Assembly: GCA_964017065.1 (NCBI GenBank)
Contig: OZ024784.1
Coordinates: 1,858,598-1,922,597 of the forward strand
DNA from: Haliclona indistincta
Taxonomy: Eukaryota; Porifera; Demospongiae; Haplosclerida; Chalinidae
Length of the DNA: 64,000 nt
Reading direction: 5' to 3'
The notes beneath the pieces are model-generated. The model made no database searches and had not been told where the DNA came from. It saw nothing but the letters and a program-made list of their open reading frames with translations. Made by a program: the position numbers and the translations under genes. Each line of letters starts with the position of its first letter. Within the stretch, counting starts at the first letter, position 1. Shown piece after piece: positions 62,574 through 64,000 of the stretch.

Positions 62574-63082
62574 TGATACTACAGTTGTGTGTATTTTAGG
62601 ACGAAATGATGCACTGCTAATGCATGTACTTAGTGTTTATTTATGCACTCAAACTGAATGATAACATCCAAAATATACAACAAAGCATTGATCATTGTAA
62701 GTGTGAAGTCTGTCGTTTCACATATGACTTATAGTGATTCTTTCCTCAAGAAGGAAAGCTACTGCTGATACTTTACCTTGTCCTTGTGCTCTCACCTCTG
62801 TTACAGTTTTTCTGCTCCCAAGTGCTCTTCATATTGCATTTGTCCTTTCAGTTATTGCAAATTTGTCAATATTTTGTACAATTTTCTGCGTATTTTACAG
62901 ACGATGGCTTCAGTTAGTCACTGCTAATATCAATGATTTATGTACACTATAAACATTATCAGAGAAGCAGAGCACAAAGCAATCAGCTAGTCTCTGTACT
63001 GTGTATTTTGGTCTATACACTACAATACCAATCTAAGACTGTCCAGTATCTATATTCTATGATTACATTGTAGTCTGCAAAT
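62574..63082 (-). promoter_or_regulatory. 5' flank of gene J (flank class 3)
   Basis: It repeats the flank of genes E and G, including the TCCTCAAGAAGGAA block. No other gene is seen. Confidence 0.5.
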
Positions 63083-64000
63083 TTAATAATTATCTTCAAA
63101 AGGCTGATTGTAAATATCAATCTTGATCTTAGAATACTGTCCATCACTATCAGTATCATCTCTTTGTAGTGACTGCTGATCATCATGAGTGGTAGCTGAC
63201 AGCTGCATCTGATGGTTGAGAGAGCTGTACTGGTGATCCAACCCTCCAACACATCCTGTCATGTACACTGGATTATCTAGTGTGGGTGGTACCTCACTGA
63301 TACCAGGAGATGGTACTCCATCTTTGTCATCTTTGTTGCTCTTTCTCTTGGTTTTGTTAGCTAGATTCACAACACTGTAGACCACTTCAGGTTCTTGTTG
63401 CTGGTCATTGCTAGCAATGGGCATATCGTAAGTACGTGAGTTGCTAAAAGCACTCTCAGTTACAACAGATGATTCTAAATTCCTGTATGTACACACAATG
63501 AAGTGAGCACGTAATGGTATTATAGGACTCACTGTAGTGGAGGAGTGCTGATATTGTAACCATCTATAATAGATAAATATTTATTAAGTAATGCTGAATA
63601 ATAATTGTAACAGGAAGGCATATTATTGAGGTTGAGCACAGTATAGGAAAGCTTCCTATTTCACTCACTCTCGTTATAAGCTACTGATTATAATGACTAA
63701 GATGATGCAGAATTCCTTTAACTAACCTTTAACTTTATTGGTAGAGTTGTTTTGGGCCTTCTTCCTCCTCCTCTGGTGTATCACTATCAGTAATACAATC
63801 AGTGATGAGCAGACAATGAGTAGTAGAACTACTGCACACACTCCTACTACTGATCCAATGATAGGTGCTTCATTGAGTGTCACTGAGCTTGAGGATGTTG
63901 CTGTTGTAAATGATGACGATAATGGAGTTGAGCTGAGGAATGCTATAGAGAGGAGAACGAGAAAATATTATAAATGTGAATGCTAAAATATAGCACTATG
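63083..64000 (-). CDS. Ig-domain receptor K (tail type A variant), partial at window edge
   Basis: The 3' part of another array member: TM exon (about 63727-63942, class 2), small exon near 63534-63562, and tail exon about 63083-63485 with RTYDMPIA, VVYSVVNLA, NPVYMTG, HQYSSL and GQYSKI, ending QPFEDNY. The tail is nearly identical to that of gene H, marking these two as recent duplicates. The Ig and signal exons lie to the right of the window, so the array continues. Confidence 0.78.

Overview
The window looks like nuclear DNA from an early-branching animal, most likely a demosponge. I infer this from AT-rich sequence, very short introns (often about 45-60 bp), close gene packing, and families typical of animals (receptor tyrosine kinases, a RECK homologue, an IGF2BP homologue, a PEAK-like pseudokinase, OSR1/SPAK). 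The species was not determined. Exon joins were read by eye from GT/GC...AG sites and reading phase. No alignment or search was run.

Layout. (1) 1-7759, + strand: three tandem receptor tyrosine kinase (RTK) genes of one subfamily. The first is only a 3' end. The second has an ALK/LTK-like glycine-rich plus EGF-like ectodomain. The third keeps the same membrane-proximal region and kinase but lacks the glycine-rich module. (2) 8080-12752, +: an IGF2BP/VICKZ RNA-binding protein with two RRMs and two KH domains. (3) 14960-23175, -: a USP40-type deubiquitinase. (4) 23528-28627, +: ankyrin repeats joined to a PEAK-like pseudokinase. (5) 28868-32659: a divergent pair of lysosomal-type enzymes, a CPVL-like serine carboxypeptidase (-) and iduronate-2-sulfatase (+), separated by 114 bp holding two CACGTG boxes and a CCAAT box. 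(6) 32827-35467, +: TATDN1. (7) 35625-40576, +: RECK. (8) 40827-44716, -: OSR1/SPAK kinase.

(9) 44849-64000, -: the outstanding region, a head-to-tail array of at least ten related genes plus one relic. I label them A to K from left to right; transcription runs right to left. Each encodes a signal peptide, one Ig-like domain, a Cys-bearing stalk, one membrane helix and a tyrosine-rich tail. Parts are mixed: four signal-peptide classes, three membrane-exon classes and two main tails. Tail A carries YxxP, YSVV, NPVY, YSSL and YSKI/L. Tail B carries an ITIM-like SHYQPL, TDYTSM, YAIV and YTIP. Gene J fuses the start of an A-type tail to a B-type end. Several copies carry single disabling lesions: a stop in B, a tail truncation in C, 10-nt deletions in F and G. 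An intron of B holds a 1.2-kb insertion with a 151-bp foldback. This resembles a birth-and-death array of paired cell-surface receptors, such as recognition or allorecognition receptors. Function is inferred; the architecture is visible in the sequence.
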